From positions 8,170 to 72,169 of the forward strand of contig JBEKJP010000028.1 of assembly GCA_050011155.1 (NCBI GenBank): a stretch of 64,000 nt of DNA, read 5' to 3'. Numbering within the stretch: position 1 is the first letter of the stretch; each line of letters begins with the position of its first letter. The notes below the pieces were generated by a model. That model saw only the letters and a program-made list of their open reading frames with translations, searched no databases and was not told the origin of the DNA. Shown here piece after piece: positions 32,076 through 40,480 of this stretch. The position numbers and the translations under genes were made by a program. This DNA comes from Palsa-504 sp050011155 (GTDB taxonomy: Bacteria; Actinomycetota; Actinomycetes; Streptosporangiales; Streptosporangiaceae).

Positions 32076-33947
32076 TCAAACTGCCTCGGCCCGCAGGATC
32101 TCGGCCACGGACCGGCGGGTGCCCGCCAGCGCCGGGACGCTGGCCAGCGCCGCCACCGCGAGTACCGTGCCCAGCACCGCGGCCGCCAGCCACCAGGCGG
32201 GCGGGACCATCGTCTGCCCGGAGTGGCCCGCCGCGGCGTACAGCGCGATGCCCAGCGGGACGCCGAGCAGCGCCCCCGGGACGGCCGGGATCACCTGCGC
32301 GGCGGCGATGCCCGCGCTGACCTGCCGCGGGCTGGCGCCGAGCGCGCGCGCGAGGGCGGACGCGGCCCTGGTGTCCAGCACCGTCGTCCAGGCCGCGCAG
32401 ATCGCGTTGAGCACGGTCAGGGTGACCAGCACGACGGTGAGCACCAGCAGCATCTGCTCGTCCCGGTCGATCACGGGGTTGCTCAGCCCGCTCGGGACGG
32501 TTCCGAGCTTGCGGCTCGCGGTGACGTGGAAGGCCAGGACCGCGACGATTCCCGCCGTCGTGATCGTGATGCTGGCCGCGCCGAGCAGGGCGCGGCGCGT
32601 CCGGCGGGCGACCAGTCGCAGCCCGATCAGCAGCGGGACCGGCAGGTGCCGGGAGGCCGCGATGAGCCCGCGCCGGCGCCGCGGCGTGCGGGCCGTCCCC
32701 GCCAGGGCGCTGATCGTGCTGGTCCGCGCGGCGCGGATGGCGGGCACCAAGGTGGCGGCCAGCGCCACGGCCACGGCCACCGCCACCACCTCGGCGGCGA
32801 TGGACAAGGTCAGCGACGGCGCCCCCGGGGTTCCGATCAGGGCCGCGCCCGGGCTGGTGATCAGCGGCGCGGCCAGCCGGCCGATCGCCAGCCCGGCCAC
32901 CGCGGAGGCCAGCGCCAGGAGGAGGTTCTCGGCCAGGAACACGGCGGCGACCAGCCCCGGGCCCGCTCCGACCGCCTTGAGCAGCCCGGTGCGCCGGGTG
33001 TGCTCGGCCATCCGGCCGCCCGCCAGGACGGCCACGCTGGCCACGGCGAGCAGCACCGCCAGCAGCGCGCCGGGGGACAGGACCTGCTGCTCGTCCAGGA
33101 CGAGCAGGCCGTCGGCGGTGGCGATGCCCGTCCACGGGACCAGGCCGGACGGCCCCGCGCCGGGGCCGGCCGCGGGCCCCGCGCCGGGGCCGGTGCCGTG
33201 CGCGGCGGCGAACGCCTGCGCCTGGGCGGGGTCGCTGAGCTTGAGGTCGAGCACGTACGAGGACACCGGGTCGGCGGGGGTGGCGAGCCCGAGGGCATCC
33301 GGCTCGGTGACCCAGGCCAACCCGAGGTCCCGCGGCGAGATCTGGCGCCCGCCCGGGATGTCGCCCATGCAGCCGCCGCCGCTGACGTAGCACAGGTTCG
33401 GGTAGGGCGGGGCGGCCGCGGTGACCGCGATACCGCCGACCCTGAACGCCCGGCCGTCCAGCGTGACCCGGTCGCCGACGCCGACGCCGAGCGCCTCGGC
33501 GAAGGTCCGCTCGATCACCACCTGGCCGGGCCGCACCCAGCCGCCCGCGGTCAGCTTCGGCTGGTCCACGGCGCTGGCGGCCTGGAGGCGGCCCTCCGTC
33601 TCGGCCCCGGCGGTGAGCCCGCGGGCCCGGATGACGGTCCAGACCACCGGGTAAGGGCCGCCGTGGCCGGTCACCCCGGCGGCGCGGGTGAGCGTGGCCG
33701 CCGCGGCGGGCACGGCGGGCCGCGCCTGCCCCGGCTTGGTCACCGGCGGCAGGTAGGCGACGACGTCCGGGCCGTTCGTCGCCGCGCGGGTCTGCTGGTA
33801 CGGCTGGCTGGTGACCCCGTGCAGGGCGAGGCCGAGAGTCAGTACGGCGGTAGCGGCGGTGATCGCGAGCAGCAGCAGGACGGCCTGGGCGGGGTGGCGC
33901 CTGATATCGCGGGCGGCCAGCCGCCCGGCGAGCACGAACTTGCCCAT
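32076..33947 (-). CDS. FtsX-like ABC transporter permease
   Basis: 623 residues from ATG 33947. It has an N-terminal membrane segment (about 22-44), a large extracytoplasmic domain (45-300), three central segments (about 305-425), another short periplasmic part and three C-terminal segments, the MacB/FtsX layout with two permease repeats. A Gly/Ala/Pro repeat (GPGAGPAAGPGAGP) sits in the outer domain. With the ATPase and PadR genes upstream it forms a PadR-ABC-permease operon; such exporters often remove antimicrobial peptides or lipids. Confidence 0.87.
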   Translation of the reverse strand: MGKFVLAGRLAARDIRRHPAQAVLLLLAITAATAVLTLGLALHGVTSQPYQQTRAATNGPDVVAYLPPVTKPGQARPAVPAAAATLTRAAGVTGHGGPYPVVWTVIRARGLTAGAETEGRLQAASAVDQPKLTAGGWVRPGQVVIERTFAEALGVGVGDRVTLDGRAFRVGGIAVTAAAPPYPNLCYVSGGGCMGDIPGGRQISPRDLGLAWVTEPDALGLATPADPVSSYVLDLKLSDPAQAQAFAAAHGTGPGAGPAAGPGAGPSGLVPWTGIATADGLLVLDEQQVLSPGALLAVLLAVASVAVLAGGRMAEHTRRTGLLKAVGAGPGLVAAVFLAENLLLALASAVAGLAIGRLAAPLITSPGAALIGTPGAPSLTLSIAAEVVAVAVAVALAATLVPAIRAARTSTISALAGTARTPRRRRGLIAASRHLPVPLLIGLRLVARRTRRALLGAASITITTAGIVAVLAFHVTASRKLGTVPSGLSNPVIDRDEQMLLVLTVVLVTLTVLNAICAAWTTVLDTRAASALARALGASPRQVSAGIAAAQVIPAVPGALLGVPLGIALYAAAGHSGQTMVPPAWWLAAAVLGTVLAVAALASVPALAGTRRSVAEILRAEAV

Positions 33948-33952
33948 GGCCG

Positions 33953-34714
33953 TCAGCCTTCCAGGCCCGCGAGGGCGCCGAGGCTGCCCGAGGTGCCGCC
34001 GGTCAGCCTGGTCTGGTCCACGAACGCTCCGTCCCGCATGCTGATGAGCCGGTCGGCGGTGGCCGCGATCCGGGCGTCGTGAGTGACGATGACCAGGGTC
34101 TGGCCGGCCGCGTGCAGGCCGTCGAACAGCCGGAGCACGTCGAGGGTGGCCTCGCTGTCGAGGTTGCCGGTCGGCTCGTCGGCCATGACCACGAGCGGGT
34201 CGGCGACCAGGGCCCGGGCGATCGCGACGCGCTGGCGCTGGCCCCCGGACAGCGCCGAGGGCAGGAAGCCGGCCCGGTCGGCCAGCCCGACCCGCTCCAG
34301 CAGCCCGGCGGCCCGCCGCCGGGCCGCGCGCGGCGACCGCCCGGCCAGCAGCGCGGGCAGTTCGACGTTCTCCACCGCGGTCAGCTCGTCCATCAGGTGG
34401 AACGCCTGGAACACGAATCCCACGGCCTCGCGGCGCAGCCGCGCCAGGGCCCGTTCGCCCATCTCGTCGACGCGCTGGCCGGCCAGCCAGATCTCCCCGG
34501 CCGAGGCGCGGTCGAGGCCGCCCAGCAGGTGCAGCAGCGTGGACTTCCCGCAGCCGCTCGGCCCGGTGACGGCCACCGTCTCGCCGGCGTCGACGTCCAG
34601 GTCGACTCCGTCGACCGCGCGGACCAGGCCCGCGTCCTTCCCGTAGTCCTTGCGCAGCCCGCGGGCGCGCAGCAGCGGGGTGCCGCTCAGTTCGTTCATG
34701 GCTGTCTCGTTCAT
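33953..34714 (-). CDS. ABC transporter ATP-binding protein (MacB/LolD type)
   Basis: 253 residues from ATG 34714 (34699 also possible). Walker A GPSGCGKST, Q-loop VFQAFHLMDELT, signature LSGGQRQRVAIARAL, Walker B VVMADEPTGNLDSE, H-loop VTHD. The TGNLD after Walker B is typical of the MacB/LolD class that drives FtsX-type permeases, such as the one encoded 5 bp downstream. It overlaps the PadR stop by ATGA, so regulator and transporter are made together. Confidence 0.92.
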   Translation of the reverse strand: MNETAMNELSGTPLLRARGLRKDYGKDAGLVRAVDGVDLDVDAGETVAVTGPSGCGKSTLLHLLGGLDRASAGEIWLAGQRVDEMGERALARLRREAVGFVFQAFHLMDELTAVENVELPALLAGRSPRAARRRAAGLLERVGLADRAGFLPSALSGGQRQRVAIARALVADPLVVMADEPTGNLDSEATLDVLRLFDGLHAAGQTLVIVTHDARIAATADRLISMRDGAFVDQTRLTGGTSGSLGALAGLEG

Positions 34715-35238
34715 GTTCGGTCCTTCCAGCCGGTCCAGTGCCGTTCGCAGGCCTCGAGCCAGCGCAGGTCCGCCTGGAGGCGGAGCACGATGCCCTCCAG
34801 CAGCAGCGCGGCGTCCGAGCGGTGCGGCTCGGCCATCGCGGCGCGCTGGGCATCCCGGAGCCGGCGCAGCAGCTCGCGGCGCTGCGCGTCGGTGATGGCG
34901 ATCGGGTCGGCGAGCCCGGCCGCCGCGGCCGCGATCAGCTTGAGGTGGAATTCCGCCAGCCCGGGGCGGGGCCAGCTGGTGTCGTTGATCCAGTCGGTGA
35001 CCCGGTGCTGGCCGTCGGCGGTCAGCGCGTACACCTTGCGGTCCGGCCGGTCCGGCAGGCCGGCCGCCTGCTCGCACCTGACCAGGCCCGCCTTCTCCAG
35101 CCGGCTCAGGGTGACGTAGATCTGCCCGGCGTTCATCGCGTCCCCGGCGGGGCCGAGCGCCTGCTGCAGCCGGGCGCGGAGCTCGTACCCGTGGGACGGC
35201 TCCTTGGCCAGCATGGCCAGCACCACTTCCTGCTGCAT
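34711..35238 (-). CDS. PadR-family transcriptional regulator
   Basis: 175 residues. The N-terminal winged helix (residues 1-85) shows the PadR pattern VVLAMLAKEPSHGYELRARLQQ, AGQIYVTLSRLEKAGLV and RKVYALTADGQ; the rest is a helical dimer domain. PadR proteins repress their own operon until a toxic ligand binds. Three operator-like repeats lie directly upstream, and the stop overlaps the ATPase start, so this is most likely an autoregulated efflux operon. Confidence 0.9.
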   Translation of the reverse strand: MQQEVVLAMLAKEPSHGYELRARLQQALGPAGDAMNAGQIYVTLSRLEKAGLVRCEQAAGLPDRPDRKVYALTADGQHRVTDWINDTSWPRPGLAEFHLKLIAAAAAGLADPIAITDAQRRELLRRLRDAQRAAMAEPHRSDAALLLEGIVLRLQADLRWLEACERHWTGWKDRT

Positions 35239-35251
35239 GTCCGTCTCTCCG

Positions 35252-35295
35252 ATAACAGTTATCTAATAACGGTTATCTTTATAGATAGCGGTTAT
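35252..35295. promoter_or_regulatory. Triple PadR operator array
   Basis: Three 11-bp palindromic units precede the PadR gene: ATAACAGTTAT (35252-35262), ATAACGGTTAT (35266-35276) and ATAGCGGTTAT (35285-35295, one mismatch). PadR boxes elsewhere are similar AT-rich inverted repeats, so autoregulation is likely. The truncated-haemoglobin gene starts 54 bp to the right on the other strand and may share this control. Confidence 0.7.
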
Positions 35296-35348
35296 CCTCG
35301 GGGGTGTCAAGGGCTTCGGTCGTGGTGGTCTCATGCCATGCTGGCTCC

Positions 35349-35801
35349 ATGCAGACGGTGTACGAGGCCGCGGGGGGCGCCGGCGGCATGCTGCGCCTGG
35401 CGCACGCGTGGCACGCCCGGGTCCTGGCCGACGACGAGGTGAGCCACGCCTTCATGCACGGTTATCACCCCGAGCACAGCGAGCGGCTGGCCGCCTACTG
35501 GGGCGAGGCCCTCGGCGGCCCGGCGGCGTACACGCAGGGCTACGGCGACGAGTCCTCGGTGGTGCGGATACATAGCGGCAACGGCCCGCACGAGGAGATG
35601 AACCGGCGGGCGATCGCGTGCTTCGACCAGGCACTGGCCGACGCCGGCCTGGCGGACGACGAGCGGCTCAGGCGGGTGCTGCACGACTACTTCGCGTGGG
35701 CCACGGTCACCACGATGTACCGCCACCACGAGTCCGCCGCCGATGTCCCCGACGGCCTGCCGATCCCGCGGTGGTCGTGGGACGGTCTCGTCGCGAGCTG
35801 A
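35349..35801 (+). CDS. Group II truncated haemoglobin-like protein
   Basis: 150 residues from ATG 35349; an earlier GTG at 35304 adds 15 residues that overlap the promoter region. It shows the trHb2 pattern: VYEAAGGAGGMLRLAHAWHARVLADD, HPEHSERLAAYWGEALGGPAAYT and a late helix LHDYFAWATVTTMY. The proximal-histidine segment reads RIHSGNGPHEEMNRRA rather than the common HxxFxI form, so haem coordination should be checked. Such proteins bind O2 or NO. It is divergent from the PadR operon. Confidence 0.75.
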   Translation: MQTVYEAAGGAGGMLRLAHAWHARVLADDEVSHAFMHGYHPEHSERLAAYWGEALGGPAAYTQGYGDESSVVRIHSGNGPHEEMNRRAIACFDQALADAGLADDERLRRVLHDYFAWATVTTMYRHHESAADVPDGLPIPRWSWDGLVAS

Positions 35802-36121
35802 CAGCTCCGTCCGGGCCGCTCCGTCCGGGCCGAGTCCTGCTGCCCCCGCGGCGTCTCAGGCGGAACGGCCGGCTCAGTCCAGGCCGGCCTGATCATCACC
35901 TGCGCCCCGCGGTCCGCGCCTGCGCCAACCCGCCGGCGGCGGACGGCCGGGCGTGATAAGAATTCACCGAACGGGCCCGCCGGAACCGCCTGACTACCGC
36001 TGTTACGCGCCGCGTCCCAATATCCGTCAGCTGACCGATGTCTTGCACTGCAATTTGCAGCAGCATTTTCGATGCAAACAGGAATCGAGTGCATCAGCTG
36101 ACGAACTGGAATGACGCGATC

Positions 36122-36532
36122 ATGGCACTGACCCGCCCGGCCCAGCTACGCCAATGCCGTATCCGGCTGGCCCGGGAGCCAGTCGCGGCCGCCGAGGCGC
36201 GCGGCTACGTCCGCGCGGTCATCCGCGACTGGAAGATCCCCGTCGACCCGGACATCGCGGTCCTGCTCACCAGCGACCTGGTGACCAACGCCATCCTGAC
36301 CGGGATCGGCGAGACCCTCACGCTCGCTGTCAGGTGCTCGAGCGGGCGCCTGCGCATCGACGTCTACGACGGGTCGCGCGCCCTGCCGACGGCAGGCGAG
36401 CCGGTCACGCCGGAGACCGGCCCCGGCCTGGCGCTGGTCGCGGCGCTGGCGGCCGCGTGGGGCAGCTTCCACACCCCCGCGGGCAAGGCCGTGTACTTCA
36501 CGCTCACGTTCCAGACCGTTCGTCCCGACTAG
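36122..36532 (+). CDS. HATPase-type anti-sigma/ATP-binding regulatory protein
   Basis: 136 residues from ATG 36122; an upstream extension to 36038 is AT-richer and non-coding in character. It has the GHKL fold cues of RsbW-like proteins: N-box LLTSDLVTNAI, DVYDGSRALP and GPGLALVAALAAAWG. In actinomycetes these lone ATPase domains are abundant, often next to DUF397 and XRE genes, and are thought to control sigma factors or developmental regulators. Here a DUF397 gene follows 31 bp downstream but no XRE partner is present. Confidence 0.8.
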   Translation: MALTRPAQLRQCRIRLAREPVAAAEARGYVRAVIRDWKIPVDPDIAVLLTSDLVTNAILTGIGETLTLAVRCSSGRLRIDVYDGSRALPTAGEPVTPETGPGLALVAALAAAWGSFHTPAGKAVYFTLTFQTVRPD

Positions 36533-36563
36533 AAACAATCACCCGACCAGCAAAAGGGGAAAT

Positions 36564-36803
36564 GTGAGAAGCACTACGCTCAGGAGCGCGCAGATGCGGC
36601 CGAGTTCAGGTTCTTACTGGATTAAGAGCTCCCTGAGTTACGCCAACGGCAACTGCGTCGAGGTGGCGAGCCTGCCACACGGCGAGATCGGCGTTCGCAA
36701 CAGCAGGGATTCCACCGGGCCGGTCCTGCGGTTCACCTCCGACGAATGGCACGCTTTTCTCGGAGGTGTGCGGAACGGCGAATTCGACGGGTTCGGCGCG
36801 TAG
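36564..36803 (+). CDS. DUF397-domain protein
   Basis: 79 residues, GTG 36564 after AAGGGGAAA. The pattern WIKSSLSYANGNCVEVASLPHGEIGVRNSRDSTGPVLRFTSDEWHAFLGGVRNGEFD is a full DUF397 domain. Family members such as those beside BldB/XRE genes act as toxin/antitoxin-like or regulatory partners of XRE proteins in Streptomyces. The XRE gene is missing here, leaving an ATPase-DUF397 pair. Codon usage is more AT-rich at its start than in neighbouring genes. Confidence 0.87.
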   Translation: MRSTTLRSAQMRPSSGSYWIKSSLSYANGNCVEVASLPHGEIGVRNSRDSTGPVLRFTSDEWHAFLGGVRNGEFDGFGA

Positions 36804-36970
36804 CGGCCGGGCCGGCCCGCCCAGCCGCGGCGCGCTGGCCCCGCCCCTTAGTTCAATGGTTGCGACTCGCTACCTAGTAGAGGGGCGCTTCCCAGGTCCC
36901 GGAGCGGTTCTGCCCCGCCGACGGACCGGCGCGATGTGCAGGTGACCCGGTCGCAACCCGATGCCGGGAT

Positions 36971-37067
36971 CTCAAGGCGGCACCCGCGCACCACGCTGTT
37001 CCATGATCGCGGGCAGTTCCGGCGTACATTCGACCGGAACTGCCCGCGATCATGATCCGCGCCCGGA
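36971..37067. repeat. Palindromic dispersed element R1, copy B
   Basis: Same 97-bp length and boundaries as copy A at 25737. Here the hairpin arms are 21 nt each and perfect (37002-37022 and 37034-37054) around an 11-nt loop. Relative to copy A, a T-A pair is C-G, a C-G pair is G-C, and a G-G mismatch is a G-C pair, so both arms changed together. It lies outside genes. Confidence 0.85.
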
Positions 37068-37174
37068 ATGCCTCAACCTGAAGTTAAGACATCAAGGGAT
37101 ATAACGGGCCGACGTCGACGCGGCCGGGATGCCGCGGCCGGCGCGCACCCGCGCCGCCGCCGCTGCCGCATCTC

Positions 37175-37232
37175 AGGTACCGGTCCCCGCGCGGTCCCGG
37201 GGCCGCCGCAACCACGGCAATGCTCCATCGTC
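37175..37232. repeat. Dispersed repeat R2, copy 2
   Basis: Near-identical to 18-75, differing by one missing T and one extra G. Immediately after the shared core, this copy forms an imperfect hairpin (CATCGTCGTGGT with ACCACCACGATG, 37226-37253, 11 of 12 pairs) that copy 1 lacks. Confidence 0.75.
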
Positions 37233-37348
37233 GTGGTTCTGACCACCACGATGTTCCACTCGTGGTCAGCGGGGCCCGGTCCCGGAAGCTGGAACCGACC
37301 AGGAGCACCACAGGCACCACCCGCCCGCGGCCGGGCTTCCCTCCAGGA

Positions 37349-37365
37349 GATAACAGCAAGAAGCG
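37349..37365 (+). repeat. R3 motif, copy 1 (GATAACAGCAAGAAGCG)
   Basis: The 17-mer recurs exactly at 41895-41911 and with one change at 39942-39958, all in the same orientation and all in gene-free DNA within 4.6 kb. It ends 18 bp before the stop of the TPP-enzyme gene. Confidence 0.75.
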
Positions 37366-37383
37366 CGTGGGGTGCCGCCGTGG

Positions 37384-38934
37384 TCACAGTGCTACCTCGA
37401 TGAGGCGGGGACCGGGGGCGGACAGGCCGGCCGCGACCTGGCGGGCGAGCTCGTCGGCGGTCGCGGCGCGAGATCCCGGTACGCCGAACGTCCGGGCCAG
37501 CGACACCCAGTCGATGTCCGGGCGGCCGAGGTCCATCAGCGCCTCGGCGCGGGGACCGCCCGCGGTCGCGCCCACGTTGCTCAGCTCGTGGCGCAGGATC
37601 TGGTAGCCGCGGTTGGCGAACACGAGGGTGAGGATGTCCAGCTGCTCGCGGGCGTGGGTCCACAGGGCCTGCGGCATGTACATCCCGCTGCCGTCGCTCT
37701 CCAGCACGATGACCCTGCGGCCGGGGGAGGCGATCGCCGCGCCGGCCGCGCAGGGCAGCGCGTACCCGATGGAACCGCCGGTCGGCAGGATCCAGTCGTG
37801 CGGGGCGGCGCCCGCGGTGTCGGCGAGGAACGAGCGGCCGGTCGTGATCGACTCGTCGACCACGACGGCGTCCGGCGGCATCAAGGCGGACAGCACCGCG
37901 CCGATCTTCGCCGGGGTCAGTGCCCCGCCGGGGAGAGCGGGCCGGCTGATCCCGGCCCGGCGGGGGACCGCCCCGCCCGCGCCCAGCGCGTCGCGCAGCG
38001 CGGTCAGCGCGCCGGGAACGTCTTGATCCGGCCGGGCCAGCTCGTGGACGCGCGTCCCAGGCGGGTCGAGGCGGCTGGGCTTGCCCGGGTACGCGAAGAA
38101 CGCCACCGGGGGTTTCGCGCCGACCAGGACGAGATCCCGCACGTCGGCCAGCAGCGCGACCGCCTGGTCGACCGGGTACGGGATCCGCTGCACCGGGACC
38201 CGGCCCGCGCCCCGGGTGATCCGGGCGTTCTGCGTCGGGGAGTACAGGCGCGACCCGGTGGCGGCGGCGATCTGGCCCGCCACCTCCAGCGGCGCCTCCC
38301 GCGTGGCCTGCGGCCCGAGCAGCAGGGCGGCCGGGTGGCCGGAACGCAGGATGCGCGCGGCGGTCTCGACCGCTGGTTCGGGTACCCGCGGCGGCGCGGG
38401 CACGACCGCCTGGACCGGGGCGGGCGCGGCGGTGAGCGCGGACCAGGCCGCGTCCGCCGGCACGATCAGCGACGCGACCCGGCCCGGGGCGGTGCGCGCG
38501 GCCGCGACGGCGGCGGCGGTGTCCGCGGCGACCGAGGCAGCGTCCGGGGTGGTCCGGACCCAGTGGCTGAACGGCCGCGCGGTGCCCTCGATATCCGAGG
38601 TCAGCGGCGCGTCGTAGCGGCGGTGGTAGGTGGCGTGATCTCCGATGACGTTGACCACCGCCGACTGCGCCCGCATCGCGTTGTGCAGGTTCGACAGGCC
38701 GTTGGCCAGGCCGGGCCCCAGGTGCAGCAGCGTCGCGGCCGGGCGGCCGGCCATCCGGGCATAGCCGTCCGCGGCCCCCGTGACGACGCCCTCGAAGAGC
38801 CCGAGAACGCACCGCATGCCGGTCACCTGGTCCAGGGCGGCGACGATGTGCATCTCGGAGGTCCCCGGGTTGGCGAAGCAGACGCCGATGCCGTTCCCGG
38901 TCAGCGTGGCCAGCAAGCTGTGTGCGCCGTTCAT
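37384..38934 (-). CDS. Thiamine-diphosphate enzyme, acetolactate synthase/benzoylformate decarboxylase-like
   Basis: 516 residues with all three TPP-family domains. The N-terminal domain has the catalytic glutamate in LGLFEGVVTGAADGYARM; the C-terminal domain has the TPP/Mg motif ESDGSGMYMPQALW ending in FANRGYQ. The FAD-binding residues of true acetolactate synthases are not apparent, and no small subunit is nearby, so a decarboxylase or carboligase of the benzoylformate/sulfopyruvate type is more likely. It stands alone, flanked by repeats on one side and a decayed gene on the other. Confidence 0.83.
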   Translation of the reverse strand: MNGAHSLLATLTGNGIGVCFANPGTSEMHIVAALDQVTGMRCVLGLFEGVVTGAADGYARMAGRPAATLLHLGPGLANGLSNLHNAMRAQSAVVNVIGDHATYHRRYDAPLTSDIEGTARPFSHWVRTTPDAASVAADTAAAVAAARTAPGRVASLIVPADAAWSALTAAPAPVQAVVPAPPRVPEPAVETAARILRSGHPAALLLGPQATREAPLEVAGQIAAATGSRLYSPTQNARITRGAGRVPVQRIPYPVDQAVALLADVRDLVLVGAKPPVAFFAYPGKPSRLDPPGTRVHELARPDQDVPGALTALRDALGAGGAVPRRAGISRPALPGGALTPAKIGAVLSALMPPDAVVVDESITTGRSFLADTAGAAPHDWILPTGGSIGYALPCAAGAAIASPGRRVIVLESDGSGMYMPQALWTHAREQLDILTLVFANRGYQILRHELSNVGATAGGPRAEALMDLGRPDIDWVSLARTFGVPGSRAATADELARQVAAGLSAPGPRLIEVAL

Positions 38935-38980
38935 CCCGAGATCATTATGACGGTGCCGGCGCCGGGGCTCGCCGGGCGTA

Positions 38981-39564
38981 TCAGCTATTGACCTGGAAAT
39001 CGGTCACGCGCAGGCCCCGGCCTCCCTTCCACCGCTCGAAGCCCGCGCCGATTCCGTCCAGTACCAGGAGGACTTGAGCCATCCGTGAGTGCTGATCTGG
39101 GTAGCGTGGGTGAAAATGATCAAAGGTCACGTCACGCCGTGGCCTGTTGTCTTCCGCTCGTTCACGTACCAGTCCGTGCGGTCCACCCTGATCTTCTTGC
39201 CGCCGGTGAGAACATGCGGGTGACTCAGGAAGATCATGATCTCCGCGGAGACCCTGACCGGCCAGGCCCCGCCGGTGCCGGCTCCCCACTGCCAGCCCCG
39301 GAAGACGTTCGGGTAGGCCGTCACCCGGGAACTGCTGGCCGTGCTCGAGATGATCGTGAAGCCCCGCTCGCTCATGTTGTCCAGCCAGGTGAGGCTGCCG
39401 AAATCATCACTGCGGACACCGTAATCACCATTCGATACGTACTTATTCTGGTGCGGTGCTATGAAGATCCCGGTCGTGGTAGCGGCGCCGGCCGTGCTAG
39501 CCAAAACAACGGCCACCGCGGAACAGGTAAGCGCGACAGTCAGGAATCGGGCAATTCTCGACAT
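38981..39564 (-). pseudogene. Secreted protein gene, frameshifted and internally deleted
   Basis: An intact signal peptide (RFLTVALTCSAVAVVLASTAGAA) is followed by TTGIFIAPHQNKYVSNGDYGVRSDDFGS and FRGWQWGAGTGGAWPVRVSAE, a pattern I recognise from GH12-like secreted actinobacterial proteins of about 220 residues. A central block between VSA and the EIMIFLSHP segment is missing, the frame then stops after TTGHGVT, and the family's C-terminal sequence continues in other frames (SSWYWT in one, GIGAGFERWKGGRGLRVTDFQVN in another) to 38981. At least two frameshifts plus a deletion mean it is dead. Confidence 0.75.
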
Positions 39565-40480
39565 GTCAAATAAACCAATCTGGTTATGGCTGGCCGTATC
39601 ATCGGGGAATCAAATGCCAGCTGCCGAAGGCGGATCGAGTCGCCCGGGGAGGAACCGCCGCTACCGGTTCACCAGTTACGGGCGGCACTGCGTTATTCAC
39701 TGGGCAGGATTCGTCGGCGAGCAATCACGGGTTCTGCCGGTAGCCGACTGTGGCAGCGGGCACTGAAGCGATCCTGAAGTCGCACGGAAAGCCGCTGGAC
39801 AGCGCGCATGTCCGCGCTCTGAGGGGAGAGCCGCCGCCAGGCTTCAGAGCCGCCTCCCGGGCGACACGGCAGCGTGCTGGCGATGGCCGGACGGCTCGGC
39901 GCACGACGGGCCACCCGGAGCCGGCCGGCCGATATCCCCGTGATAACAGCAAGAGGCGGGGGAAGGGCATCGGGGACTGGCGGGGGAACGGGCCGGGTTC
40001 CGGGGTGCCTAGCCCGCCGTGTCAGAGTCGCGCGGACCCCGGCCGATCGCTCTGCGAAAGGGAGCGTGCGGAATGCGTTATCAAACGTGCCGGGTTTTTC
40101 TTTTAGTTGCGCAATTTAAGCAAACGCGAGATTTATCGGCTGCTTCAGAAATAACGTGATGGTAACGGCATACTCGGCGACCGGCCACAGGCGAACGGAT
40201 GATATCGATGTGACTCGATGGGCAGCCGTTCCCTGGAGTTACAGAATGAACAGCTCGTTATTTATGTGGGCTGTTCGCTGTACTAAGGTTCCTAGTTCCC
40301 CGGAAGAGTAATGATGATGGCACGACGTCGGGCCGGTGACCTCCGGCTTCCTGGCGAACCGGTATGCAGGCGTACAGGCGCGGTATTCATGAGCGCGGGG
40401 TGTGACGAGGTCCCGGCACTGCGCCGCCCAGGCCGCCAGCGGCCAACAGATCTGCAGCCAGATCAGCACGTGTAGTAACC
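39565..40480. other. Gene-free stretch with R3 copy and AT-rich segment
   Basis: About 900 bp without a gene of normal composition. It contains R3 copy 2 (39940-39958) and an AT-richer part (40080-40320). A 21-codon frame at 40246-40311 has GGAG 7 nt before its ATG (MNSSLFMWAVRCTKVPSSPEE), but its codons are AT-leaning and it cannot be judged alone. The promoter of the MFS gene should lie near the right end. Confidence 0.5.
39940..39958 (+). repeat. R3 motif, copy 2
   Basis: GTGATAACAGCAAGAGGCG; compared with copy 3 (41893-41911) 18 of 19 bases match. It lies in gene-free DNA between the decayed secreted-protein gene and the MFS gene. Confidence 0.7.

Larger units (their letters stand above)
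36804..37383. other. Repeat-rich gene-free stretch
   Basis: No gene is visible. Within 580 bp lie a copy of palindromic element R1 (36971-37067), a copy of R2 (37175-37232) running into an imperfect 12-bp hairpin (37226-37253), and a copy of the R3 17-mer (37349-37365). Bases 36846-36905 faintly recall a tRNA (TTAGTTCAATGGTT) but do not fold into a cloverleaf. Three different dispersed repeats side by side suggest an insertion hot spot. Confidence 0.6.

Noticed and set aside
36846..36905. tRNA-like stretch (TTAGTTCAATGGTT followed by CGACTCGCTACC)
   Set aside because: The D-arm-like bases are suggestive, but there is no TTCGA T-loop and no consistent acceptor or anticodon stem, so I do not call a tRNA or an attachment site.
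37384..38934. Biosynthetic acetolactate synthase (ilvB)
   Set aside because: No regulatory subunit or other branched-chain genes are nearby and FAD-binding features are not apparent.
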